Assembly: GCA_963778165.1 (NCBI GenBank)
Contig: CAVZTE010000002.1
Coordinates: 1 to 64,000 of the forward strand
Length of the DNA: 64,000 nucleotides
Direction of reading: 5' to 3'
Source: Bog-756 sp963778165
GTDB taxonomy: Bacteria > Actinomycetota > Acidimicrobiia > Acidimicrobiales > RAAP-2
Below the pieces are notes generated by a model. That model was not told the DNA's origin, did not search any database, and saw only the letters and a program-made list of their open reading frames with translations. A program made the position numbers and the translations under genes. This document shows positions 43,948-52,875 of this stretch, piece by piece (the stretch's first letter is position 1; every line of letters begins with the position of its first letter).

Positions 43948-45111
43948 TGCCCGCCGGCGTGACAAGCGGTCGTCAGGCGACCGGCTCCGTTCCGCTCACC
44001 TGGTGGCTGGCCGGCGTGGGGCTGGTCGGGCTGCTGGTGGCGGTGGTCACGAGCCCGTCCGAGGCCCGCTCGGCGGCGGGCCAGGTCTGGTCACCGTTCG
44101 TCCTGGTCAGTGGACTGCTGCTCATCGGGCTGGTGGCCGACGACGACGGGCTGTTCGCCTCGGCCGGGCACCACCTGGCCCGTCTGGCTCGAGGGGGGCC
44201 CGCCCTGTTCCTCGGTGCCACGGTCATGATCGCCGCCGTCACCGCGGTGTTGAACCTCGACACCTCGGTGGCCTTCCTGACCCCGGTCCTGGTCTACACG
44301 GCCAGGAGTCGCGGCGGGGGTGAGGCCCCCCTCCTGTATGGCTGTCTGCTCCTCTCCAATGCCAGCTCGTTGTTCCTGCCCGGCTCGAATCTCACCAACC
44401 TCATCGTTCTCGGTCATCTCCACCTGAGCGGCGCCGACTTCGTGTCCCACATGTGGCCGGCGGCCTTGGGTGCGACGGTGGTGACGGCGGTGGTGATCGC
44501 CGTCTTCGAGCACAGGTCGCTGCGACTCCGTGCCGACGACCTGAGCCCGGGCGATCGACCCGTGCTGGGCCTGGGGCTGGTGTCCGTGGTGGTGGCGGCG
44601 GTGCTGGTGGTGGTCCTGCGCTCGCCGGCCATTCCCGGTGTTCGCCGTCGGCGTGGTGGCCATCGCCATCCACTTGACCCGGGGCCGCCAGCACCCCCGA
44701 CACGTGGCCGGCGTGCTGGGGCTCCCTGTCCTGGTCGGCCTGTTCGGTGTGGCCGTGGCCCTGGGGACCCTGGGACGGGTGTGGACGGGACCGGCCACGT
44801 TGCTCTCCCACCTCGACCTGTGGGGCACGGCGGCGGTGGCCGCCGTCAGCTCGGTGCTGGTCAACAACCTGCCCGCAGCGTCACTGTTGGCGGCCCGCAC
44901 GCCACCCCATCCGTTTGCGCTGCTGGTCGGGCTCAACCTGGGACCGAACCTCTTCGTGAGCGGATCGTTGGCATGGGTGCTCTGGCTGCGGACCGCCCGT
45001 ACCTCGGGAGCCCGACCGTCGATCGCCACCGCGGCGCGCATGGGCGTGGTGGCCGTACCGCTCTCGATGGCTGTGGCGCTGGGAGCACTGATGCTGACCG
45101 GAACCAGGTAG
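43947..45111 (+). CDS. ArsB/NhaD-like (SLC13 / ion-transporter superfamily) transporter (frameshifted)
   Basis: A protein of about 388 residues with some ten helices. Features are WSPFVLVSGLLLIGLVADDD, ATVMIAAVTAVLNLDTSVAF then LTPVLV (family N-x-D-T and P motif), and LLLSNASSLFLPGSNLTNLI. After a frame change near 44634 (CCC run) come FAVGVVAIAIHL, AVSSVLVNNLPAASLLAART, and GLNLGPNLFVSGSLAWVLWL. The paired NLDTSVAFLTP and NNLPAA / GPN elements match ArsB/CitMHS-type pumps. Arsenite or anion export is possible, but no arsenic genes are adjacent. GTG 43947 overlaps the upstream stop. Confidence 0.82.
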
Positions 45112-45136
45112 CCCCGGGGCGATTAGCCTCGCTGGG

Positions 45137-45517
45137 GTGCCACCCGAGCCTCATACCGTCGATCTGGTCGGCTGGGACGGACCGTGGGATCCGGATGACC
45201 CGGATGCCAACTTCAAAGCTGACGTAGCTCTCTATTCGCACGTTGATCCCTTGACCACGATCACCGGACTGGCGACGGCCATGGGTATCCCTGAAGGTGC
45301 CGTTGTCCACTACGTGCTGGCCAAGTGGGCTTCGGCCGGCAGTGGCGGCCTGCTCGAGCTCGGGCCGTCCATGGTGCATCGCCTGTGGACGGTGGTCGAA
45401 GAGGCCGAGGGGGAGGGCACCGACGCCGCCCGCCTGGCGGCCTACGACCAGCTGAGCCAGATGATCTCCTGGTTACGCCTGCCGCTGGTCAACGAAGGTG
45501 CTGATTCAGGCTACTGA
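45137..45517 (+). CDS. DUF6027 family protein
   Basis: A 126-residue soluble protein with family traits LVGWDGPWDPDDPDANFKAD, VALYSHVDPLTTITGLATAM, GIPEGAVVHYVLAKWASAGS, and SQMISWLRLPLV. Function unknown. GTG start. It lies directly after the transporter on the same strand, 25 bases downstream, so it may be co-transcribed. The region PLTTITGLATAMGIP and GAVVHYVLAKW looks like a small helix-turn-helix, which hints at a regulatory role. Confidence 0.75.
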   Translation: MPPEPHTVDLVGWDGPWDPDDPDANFKADVALYSHVDPLTTITGLATAMGIPEGAVVHYVLAKWASAGSGGLLELGPSMVHRLWTVVEEAEGEGTDAARLAAYDQLSQMISWLRLPLVNEGADSGY

Positions 45518-45562
45518 CGGGGGACCGCTGCGGCCTGACCATTCGACGAAACGTGACGCTCC

Positions 45563-45790
45563 ATGTGCCCAGCTGACGATCCTGATCGTTCCACGATCCC
45601 TGAAGCTGCTAGCCGGCGGCACGCCGAGGCCGTGGAACGGGGTGAGGCCACCTATATCGATCCGGACACCGGCTATTCGGTCATGACGGCGGACACGCTG
45701 AAGAGCCGAGGGTCGTGTTGTGGCAGTGGCTGCCGCCACTGCCCGTATCCGCCTCCAGAGCAGCGCCGGGCAGGCCGACCCGGATCGTGA
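45563..45790 (+). CDS. DUF5522 family Cys-rich small protein
   Basis: A 75-residue protein. The first part (AASRRHAEAVERGEATYIDP then DTGYSVMTADTLKSRG) is followed by the cysteine/histidine cluster CCGSGCRHCPYPP, a compact metal-site pattern typical of DUF5522. Zn or Fe-S binding is inferred. It converges with cobQ. Confidence 0.8.
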   Translation: MCPADDPDRSTIPEAASRRHAEAVERGEATYIDPDTGYSVMTADTLKSRGSCCGSGCRHCPYPPPEQRRAGRPGS

Positions 45791-45834
45791 AGGTGCGGCG
45801 TCTACCCAAGCGGATGAGTGAGGCCCTGTCGACG

Positions 45835-47331
45835 TCAGGGAACGCCCGGGGGGATGAACGGCAGCCCGGCGGGACAGCCGCGCTCGATGAGCTCCCGGAG
45901 TCGTTGCGTGTCGAGATGCTCCTCGACGGCATCGGCCAGACGGTCGAGCATGGCTGCACGAAGGGACCCGAAGCTGGGTGCGCCTTCCACGGGCTGCCAA
46001 TGTATGCCTGCTTGGACCCCGACCTCGGTCAACCACGACCGCCGGAATCCATCGTTCTCGAACAGTCCGTGGCTGGTGGTTCCCCAGGTGGCGGCGAGTC
46101 GGACACCGTCCAGAAAATTCTCCGTCTCCCCCGAGCGTTGATCGCCGGGATCGAGACTCACCCTGCCGTGGTGAATCTGATACGAGGCCACCGGGTGGCC
46201 CCGCCACGAGCGTGTCTCGGTTCGCAATTGCTTCGATTGGTCGAAGGTGACGGTGGTGGGCAGCAGTCCGAGGCCGTCGACCCGGCCGCGACGTGATTCG
46301 AGATCGTCGATGATGGAGGTCGAGAGCATCTGGTAGCCCCCACAGATGCCCAGGATGGGCCGGCCGTGTCGATGTCGGTCAGCCAGCGCTTGGGCCATGC
46401 CGCGGTGGCGTAGCCACTCGAGGTCGGCCACCGTGGCCCTCGACCCCGGCAGGACGACGAGATGAGCCGCCGCCACCACGTCAGCATCGGCGGTCACCGT
46501 TACCGTCACCCCAGGCTCCGCAGCCAGCGCGTCGACGTCGGTGGTGTTGGAGACCCGGGGGAGTCGGACCACGGCCACTCGCAGGACATCAGTGGGCGGT
46601 GACGACCGATCCGACCATCCATCGACCGCCAGGGCATCCTCGGCATCGATCCACACGCCGTCCAGCCAGGGAAGGGTGCCGAACACCGGTCGGCCGGTCA
46701 GATCACGCAGCTGTTCGAGCGCCGGCTCCAGTAGTCCGGGGTCGCCACGGAACTTGTTGACCACCCACCCGGCCACCAGCGCCTGATCGTCCTCCGCCAG
46801 GAGGGCCAGAGTGCCGAACATGGCGGCGAACACCCCACCACGGTCGATGTCACCCACCACGAGAACAGGGAAATGGGCGCGGCGGGCGAGTCCCATGTTG
46901 ATGAAGTCATGGGCCCGCAGGTTGATCTCGGTCGGGCTTCCCGCTCCCTCGGCGATGATGATGTCGAATCGGGACCGGAGGTCCTCCAGCGTGTTGAAAG
47001 CAGTTTCGGCCAGTAGGGCCCGATCGGTCATCCATCCCGAGGACGACAGCTCGCCGAAGGGCTTCCCCATCAGCGTGACGTGGGAGTTGGTGTCACCCCC
47101 TGGTTTGAGTAGCACCGGATTCATGGCGGCCTCCGGGGTGACTCCGGCCGAAAGTGCTTGCAGCCACTGCGCCCGCCCTATCTCCGAACCGTCCGGACAC
47201 ACCATCGAGTTGTTGGACATGTTCTGAGCCTTGAACGGGGCCACCCGATGGCCTTGTCGAGCCAACCACCGGCAGATGGCCGCCGTGACCAAGGACTTTC
47301 CGGCGCCCGAGGTGGTCCCGGCTACCAGCAG
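45835..47331 (-). CDS. cobQ: Cobyric acid synthase
   Basis: CobQ amidates four carboxylates of adenosyl-cobyrinic diamide in cobalamin synthesis, using glutamine and ATP. The N-terminal synthetase domain has the P-loop GTTSGAGKSLVTAAICRWLA, KAQNMSNNSMV, QALSAGVTPEAAMNPVLLKP, and DIDRGGVFAAMFGTLALL. The glutaminase domain has the catalytic Cys in ILGICGGYQML and the His in SYQIHHGRVS. No ATG or GTG is found before the P-loop; TTG 47292 lies inside it, so translation must begin earlier, perhaps at CTG 47331 or after a frame change. No other cob genes are in the window, so it may serve salvage or belong to a scattered pathway. Confidence 0.93.
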   Translation of the reverse strand: MLVAGTTSGAGKSLVTAAICRWLARQGHRVAPFKAQNMSNNSMVCPDGSEIGRAQWLQALSAGVTPEAAMNPVLLKPGGDTNSHVTLMGKPFGELSSSGWMTDRALLAETAFNTLEDLRSRFDIIIAEGAGSPTEINLRAHDFINMGLARRAHFPVLVVGDIDRGGVFAAMFGTLALLAEDDQALVAGWVVNKFRGDPGLLEPALEQLRDLTGRPVFGTLPWLDGVWIDAEDALAVDGWSDRSSPPTDVLRVAVVRLPRVSNTTDVDALAAEPGVTVTVTADADVVAAAHLVVLPGSRATVADLEWLRHRGMAQALADRHRHGRPILGICGGYQMLSTSIIDDLESRRGRVDGLGLLPTTVTFDQSKQLRTETRSWRGHPVASYQIHHGRVSLDPGDQRSGETENFLDGVRLAATWGTTSHGLFENDGFRRSWLTEVGVQAGIHWQPVEGAPSFGSLRAAMLDRLADAVEEHLDTQRLRELIERGCPAGLPFIPPGVP

Positions 47332-47511
47332 GCCGGCGGAGCCGGAGGGGGAGTGCCTCGAAGTCTGCTGGGCTGGAATCAGGTTCTCCTACAGGACATG
47401 GGCCAACAGGACCACATCATGGCCCCTGAGGATGGAGCGAGCTGAGCGGTCAGATTCTCCCTGGCCTGGTGGCGGCCCCATGAGCTCAGGAGTGGATCGG
47501 ACCCCGCCCCG

Positions 47512-48936
47512 TCAACCTTCTGCCCTTTCCGTAGCTTCGGAAAAGGCCTCCCGGAGGCCGACGCGGTCCACCGAGCCCAGGGGTTCGATCACCTCACCCG
47601 CTCCGAGGTCCCACGCCTGGGCCAGGGCCTCGAAGCCGCACCCGTGGACCAGGGCCGCGGCCTGTACCGCGGCACCCGAGGCCACCAGCTCGGGCTCGGA
47701 GGGAACGATCACCGGACACCCCAGGAGATCCGCGGTGATCTGACGGTAGGCGGTGCTGTGGCTCCCGCCTCCGATGAGGAACACCCGGCCATCACTGGCG
47801 AGACGGCTGGGGACCAGCGTGTCGACGCCGTCCAAGAGGTTGCAGACCACCCCTTCCACGGTGGCCCTGGCCACGGCGGCCGGGGTCATGTCGTTGCGGA
47901 GCCCCATCAGGGTGCCGGTGGCCTCCGGTCGGTTGGGGGTCCGCTCCCCGTCGAAGTGGGGGACCAGGACCAGGCCCTCGGCTCCGGCCGGCGCCGACAG
48001 GGCCAGGGCATCGAACTCCTCGAGGCCCACCCCCAGGAGCCGGGCCACCGAGTCGGTCACCTTGGTGGCGTTGAGGGTGCAGATGAGCGGGAGGAATCGA
48101 CCGGTGGCGTCGGCGAACCCCGCCACCGTCCCTGACGGATCGGCCCGCGGTTCCTCGGTGACCGTGCTGGCCACGGCACTCGTCCCGAAGCTGAGGCACA
48201 GGTCCCCGGGTCGCAGGCCGAGCCCGAGGGCGCTGGCCATGTTGTCGCCGGTGCCCGGCCCCACCATTGACCCGGTGTCGGCCCACTGCCCGGCTACCGC
48301 CTCGGGTCCGAGCACCGTCGGGAGCATGGTGTCCCAGTCGACCTGGTCGTCCACCAACCGCAGGAGATCGGGGCGATAGTGGCCTTCGGCCGGGGACCAG
48401 TATCCGGTTCCCGAGGCGTCCCCGCGGTCGGTGGTCCTTTGGCCGGTGAGCCGAAAGGTGAGCCAGTCGTGGGGCAGCAGCACCGAGCCCATCCGCCGGA
48501 ACGAGTCCGGCTCGCAGCGCTTCAGCCATCGGAGCTTGGTGATGGTGAAGCTGGCCAGGGGCACGCTCCCGCAGGCCTGGGCCCAGGCGGCCGCCCCACC
48601 GGCGAGCTCGTCCACCAGAGCCTCGGCGTCCGGCGCCGACTCGGTGTCGTTCCACAGCTTGGCCGGCCGGACGACCTCACCGCCCCGGTCGACGATGACC
48701 GCGCCGTGCTGTTGGGCCGCCACCGAAATGGCCGCCGGAGCCAGCTCCGACACCCCGGCCTGCTCGCCGGCCCGGGTGAATGCCACCTCCCAGGCGTGGG
48801 GGTCCTGCTCACTGCGGGGTGGGGTGGTGGCAGGGTGTGGGGCCCGTCCCGACGCCACCAGCAGACCGGAGTCGGCATCGCGTACCTGGACCTTGCACGA
48901 CGTCGTCGACGAGTCGACACCGACGACCAGGGGCAT
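47512..48936 (-). CDS. xylB: Xylulokinase (FGGY family)
   Basis: A 474-residue FGGY kinase that phosphorylates D-xylulose after xylose isomerase. It begins MPLVVGVDSSTTSCKVQVRD. ISVAAQQHGAVIVDRGGEVV, LWNDTESAPDAEALV, LLPHDWLTFRLTG, and DRGDASGTGYWSP are typical. The C-terminal domain has LGLRPGDLCLSFGTSAVAST and LIGGGSHSTAYRQITADLLG. It is coupled to xylA by a one-base TAATG overlap, which settles both start and role. Confidence 0.95.
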   Translation of the reverse strand: MPLVVGVDSSTTSCKVQVRDADSGLLVASGRAPHPATTPPRSEQDPHAWEVAFTRAGEQAGVSELAPAAISVAAQQHGAVIVDRGGEVVRPAKLWNDTESAPDAEALVDELAGGAAAWAQACGSVPLASFTITKLRWLKRCEPDSFRRMGSVLLPHDWLTFRLTGQRTTDRGDASGTGYWSPAEGHYRPDLLRLVDDQVDWDTMLPTVLGPEAVAGQWADTGSMVGPGTGDNMASALGLGLRPGDLCLSFGTSAVASTVTEEPRADPSGTVAGFADATGRFLPLICTLNATKVTDSVARLLGVGLEEFDALALSAPAGAEGLVLVPHFDGERTPNRPEATGTLMGLRNDMTPAAVARATVEGVVCNLLDGVDTLVPSRLASDGRVFLIGGGSHSTAYRQITADLLGCPVIVPSEPELVASGAAVQAAALVHGCGFEALAQAWDLGAGEVIEPLGSVDRVGLREAFSEATERAEG

Positions 48937-50093
48937 TACCGCACCCCGAGCAGCAGCTCCGTCACCAGTTGATCGAGGCGCTCGTGGCCGTAGCCCTGCG
49001 CCCCCAACGCCTCTTCGTCGTAGGAGCCCTTGCGGATGTCGGCCAGCCCGCCTTCGGAGGCCGTGGGCCGGCCCAACTCGGAGAACTTGGCCACGCCCAG
49101 GGCCTCTTGGATCTCCCGGTCCTCCCGGAACCGGCTGACCTTCTCCGCCAGGATGAGATAGGTGCGAATGCAGCCACGGGCGAACTCCCAGACCCCGGCG
49201 GCATCCTCGGTCCGGTAGGGATGGGCGTCGAAGTGCTTCATGCCGTCCCACCGGGCGTCCTCGAGCACCTTCACCAGATAGAAGGCGTCACGGATCCCCT
49301 CCGAGCCGAAGCGGAAGTCCTGGTCGAACTTGCCGATCCGCTGGGCGTTGAGATCGATGTGAAAGAGCTTGTCGTGCCACAGGACCTGGGCCACGGCCTG
49401 CGAGAAGGACAGCCCGCTCATGGTCTCGTGGGCGAACTCGGGATTGAGCCCCACCATGTCCGGCCACTCCAACGCCCCGATGAAGGCCAGGACATGTCCC
49501 ACCGTGGGTAAGAAGATGTCCCCCCGGGGCTCGTTGGGCTTGGGCTCCATGGCGATGCGCATGCCCACTCCCTGATCCCGGATGTACTCGCAGCACAGGT
49601 CGACGGCTTCCTTGTAACGATCCAGCGCCGTCCGGACGTCCTTGGCGGCATCGGCCTCCACCCCCTCCCGGCCTCCCCACATGACGAAGATCTCCGCACC
49701 GAACTCCGCCCCGAGGTCGATGGCCTCGCAGGCCTTGCGGATGGCGAAGCGGCGAACCTCGGGGTCGTTGGCGGTGAAGGCACCCTCTTTGAAGACGGGC
49801 CGGGAGAAGAGGTTGGTGGTGACCATGGGTACCTTCAACCCCGTCTCGGCCAGGGCACCGGCAAACCGCTGCAGGACGACCTGTCGTTCCGAGGCCGAGG
49901 AGCCGTACGGCACCAGGTCGTCATCGTGGAAGCTCACGCCGTAGGCCCCGATGTCGGCCAGGCGGTGCACGGTGTCGACCGGGTCGAGCGGGGCCCGGAC
50001 CTCGTGGCCGAAGGGATCACGACCGGGGTTGCCCACCGTCCAGAGGCCGAACGTGAAGTGGTGTTCGGGCGTTGGTGCCAGCGGATCGCTCAT
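48936..50093 (-). CDS. xylA: Xylose isomerase
   Basis: A 385-residue actinobacterial-type xylose isomerase that interconverts D-xylose and D-xylulose with two divalent metals. Hallmarks are HHFTFGLWTVGNPGRDPFG, the active-site His in YGVSFHDDDLVPYG, VTTNLFSRPVFKEGAFTAND, FVMWGGREGVEADAAKD, MEPKPNEPRGDIFLPTVGH, LNPEFAHETMSG, and FHIDLNAQRIGKFDQDFRFG. The gene is intact, with RBS gggaggg. It precedes xylB and follows a GH1 gene on the same strand. It could also isomerise glucose. Confidence 0.97.
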   Translation of the reverse strand: MSDPLAPTPEHHFTFGLWTVGNPGRDPFGHEVRAPLDPVDTVHRLADIGAYGVSFHDDDLVPYGSSASERQVVLQRFAGALAETGLKVPMVTTNLFSRPVFKEGAFTANDPEVRRFAIRKACEAIDLGAEFGAEIFVMWGGREGVEADAAKDVRTALDRYKEAVDLCCEYIRDQGVGMRIAMEPKPNEPRGDIFLPTVGHVLAFIGALEWPDMVGLNPEFAHETMSGLSFSQAVAQVLWHDKLFHIDLNAQRIGKFDQDFRFGSEGIRDAFYLVKVLEDARWDGMKHFDAHPYRTEDAAGVWEFARGCIRTYLILAEKVSRFREDREIQEALGVAKFSELGRPTASEGGLADIRKGSYDEEALGAQGYGHERLDQLVTELLLGVR

Positions 50094-50213
50094 GATGGTC
50101 CCTCCCAGCCTCCGTGCCGGTCCGGGACTCGGGTGAGCCCAGGTAAGGACCCGGCGGTGGACCGATGATAACGCCCTCGATTCCTCCCGACCGGCGGCCG
50201 TGCCCGCTGGCGG

Positions 50214-51425
50214 TCAGCGCAGCGGGGCCACCAGGCCGTTGGCTCGGGCCACCCGGCCGTACCACGCCGCGCTGGGCTTGGCGTGCCGTTCGAACGTGGT
50301 CGGGATCCACGCTGTGCAATCCGAACTTCGGCCCGAACCCGTTGGACCATTCGAAGTTGTCGAGCAGACTCCACACGAAGTACCCGCGGATGTCGATGCC
50401 GTCATTGATGGCCCGATGCACTCCCCGCAGGGCCTCCGAGATGTAGGCGACGCGCTCGGTGTCATCTTCGGTGGCGATCCCGCTCTCGGTCAGGAGGACG
50501 GGCAGACCCGATACCGCCGCGGCCCGCCGGGCGCAGTGCTCGACCCCCTGGGGCCAGTACTCGTAGCCCATCTGGGTCGACCGGGACCCCGGGCTCATTG
50601 GGAGCCTGGCCCTCGGCGCCGAAGTGCACCCGCGAGTAACACTGGACACCGATGAAGTCGTCCCCCTCGGCTCCCCGCATGAAGCGGTCCTCCAGGATCT
50701 CCTGGGCCGCGGCCAGCACCTCTTCCCCGCCCGGGTCGGCCACCATCTCGTCCATGGACAGGGTCAGGCCCACCGGGTACGTGCCGGGGCCCGATCGCAT
50801 GGCCTCCACCGCCAACTGGTGGGCCCGGACGATGGTCTCGTTGACGGCCAGGTGCCGGATGAAGTCGTCTTTGACCCCGGGTGGTGATGACCCCAGCGCA
50901 TACCCCATCACCCCGATCAGGTTGAGCTCGTTGATGGTGCAGGCCCAACCGATCAGGTCCCCGAGGTGGGCAGCTGCCCGGGTCACGAAGCGGGCAAACA
51001 TATCGGCGGCATCGTCGGCCTCCCACCCTCCCCGGTCGGTCAGCCAGGTCGGGGTGGTGAAGTGGTGGAACGTGACCACCGGGGTGATGCCCCGCTCGCG
51101 GCAGGGCGGCGCAGATGCGGCGGTAGTAGTCCAGGGCGGCCACCGAGAACTCGCCTTCGGCCGGCTCGATCCGGCTCCACTCGAGGGAGAATCGGTAGGC
51201 CTGGAGGCCCATGCCCGCCACCAGCTCCACGTCCTCGGACCACCGGTGCAACGAGTTGCAGGCGTCCCCACTGGACTCGGCACAACCCGAGTTGGGGTTG
51301 TGCTCCCAGGCCCACCAGTCGTTGTTGACGTTGCCGCCTTCGATCTGATGGGCGGCGGTGGCGGTTCCCCACACAAAGCCCTCGGGGAAGGAGATCTCGG
51401 TTTCTTCGGCGTTGGTTTCGCTCAC
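50214..51425 (-). CDS. Glycoside hydrolase family 1 beta-glycosidase (three frameshifts)
   Basis: A GH1 enzyme of about 404 residues in four frame segments. Segment 1 (ATG 51425) has FPEGFVWGTATAAHQIEGGN and YRFSLEWSRIEPAEGEF. Segment 2 (from about 51105) has VVTFHHFTTPTWLTDRGGWE, the acid/base Glu in ACTINELNLIGV, and DFIGVQCYSRVHFGAEG. Segment 3 (from about 50590) has GYEYWPQGVEHCARR, the nucleophile in PVLLTESGIATEDD, and GYFVWSLLDNFEWSNGFGPK. Segment 4 (from about 50300) ends KPSAAWYGRVARANGLV. All catalytic motifs are present, so errors in the sequence are likelier than decay. It lies upstream of xylA-xylB and may release xylose or glucose from beta-glycosides. Confidence 0.9.
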
Positions 51426-51520
51426 GGCCGGTCACTGTACCCGCACCGAGGTGAGCGGATACTTTGACCACCAGACCGAACAGATGTTTGCGCTCGGGAA
51501 ACGCTCCGGCGCCCGCCTTC

Positions 51521-52655
51521 CTACGGGTGTTTATGGAGCGTCCCGTCAGCCCGCCGGGTGGCCGGGCGAAGCGGCTGGATGGTGGGGATGGGATGTCGAC
51601 GGGGTCCCGACCACATGGCCGGGGGGGCGTCGATGGCCCGGGCGATGGCGTAGGCCGCGGCCTCGTAGTTGACCCGCCAACCCACGAACTCCACCCAGGC
51701 GTCCTCGCTGGAACGCCCGAGCGGGAAGTTCACCTCGGCCAAGCGGGCAATGGCGTCGACGAACTCCTCGTAGGAGAGAGAGATGCCGTTGTTGGGGTCG
51801 GCCTCGTCGGGAATGGCGAAGCCGCGGGCCCGGGCGATGGTGGTGAAGCAGGTGAAGCCCCCTCGTAGGCACAGTCGGGCAGAGACCGCACCCGGGGCGT
51901 TGGGGGTAAGGGCCAGATAGAGCGCGGCGGCATCCAGCACCGCCAACTGAGCCGTCACCCAGGAGGAGAGCGGCCGGGGGGAGCGGAAGTTGACCAGGGC
52001 CAGGTACGTGGAGTGGCTCTCGGACACGTCGGCCGACCACTGCTCCCACTCCTTGAACAGTTCGGGCAGTTCCCCCACGGCCGAAACCCCGGAGCCCAAG
52101 CCGTAGTGGGTGCGGGCCAACAGCTCGGGACCCCAGGAGGGCACCCCGGACCGGGAGTCCAACATGGTCACCAGCGGACTCGCGCCGATTGAAGGCGGCG
52201 TAGAGGGTGGGCAGGTAGCCGATCTGGAGGGCCACCGTGCCCAGGCCCACCAGGGCGGCCAGGTCGGCCCAGGCGAAGGGGGCGCTGCTGTGGGGGGCCA
52301 GGTACCCCAGGGTGCACAGGGATGAGCCGGCCAGCTCGAACGCCCCCACCAACCCCGCCGGACCCATGGACCGCCACATGATCAGGGCGAAGCCCACCTC
52401 GAACACCGCCAGCCACATCACGATCTGCAGGATGAGGGCTACCGGGGCCTGGGCCGCCAGTAGGCGATCGCGCGGCTCATAGGTGTCGAAGTGGTCAGCG
52501 ACAAAATGGAACGCCGCATCGACGGAGATGGCAACCGCTCGAACCGGCCGGCTGTAGACGCGCCGCGGCACCACCAGGGTGCCGATCACGCTCCATCCGT
52601 TCAGAACGACCAGCAGTGCACCAACCACTGCCGCCAGGTCCCGCACCACGGTCAT
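51521..52655 (-). CDS. Membrane protein, possible ion channel (frameshifted)
   Basis: About 378 residues in two frames. The N-terminal half has four membrane segments: about 7-27 (LAAVVGALLVVLNGWSVIGT), about 70-92 (PVALILQIVMWLAVFEVGFA), a re-entrant-like stretch GAFELAGSSLCTLGYLAP, and WADLAALVGLGTVALQIGYL. A frame change near 52170 gives SPLVTMLDSRSGVPSWGPEL and an all-helical cytoplasmic region of about 200 residues (LFKEWEQWSADVSESHSTYL, FNRRE and DAIARLAEVNFPLGR). Two-helix/pore/two-helix layouts with CTLGY recall a potassium-channel filter (TVGYG), but this is only a resemblance. Function unknown. Confidence 0.55.
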
Positions 52656-52788
52656 GGCTCAGCTTCCCATGCACTGAGTAGGTGGTGCTGGATGGACAGC
52701 CCGTTGGCCCCGGTTCCAGCCGGCCCCTACGGTCCTCATTGCGGGCCGGTCCGTGCAGGCCCCCGGTCCAGTTGGATTGGCCCAGGGG

Positions 52789-52820
52789 GGGCCTGGTTGC
52801 CGCTCATGACAACCAGGCCC
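52789..52820 (-). terminator. Hairpin terminator after the second repeat-protein gene
   Basis: The arms GGGCCTGGTTG (52789-52799) and CAACCAGGCCC (52810-52820) are exact complements with a ten-base loop. It lies about 56 bases beyond the stop at 52876 of the minus-strand gene and before the membrane-protein start region. Confidence 0.6.
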
Positions 52821-52875
52821 ACCCGCCGTGCGCCAACCCGGGCTGTGACCCTCGTGGCGCGGGCCGTCCCGAAGG

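Noticed and set aside
47332..47511. Possible cobalamin riboswitch upstream of cobQ
   Set aside because: A GAGAATCTGACCGC-like stretch was seen, but the paired stems and the full B12 box could not be traced.
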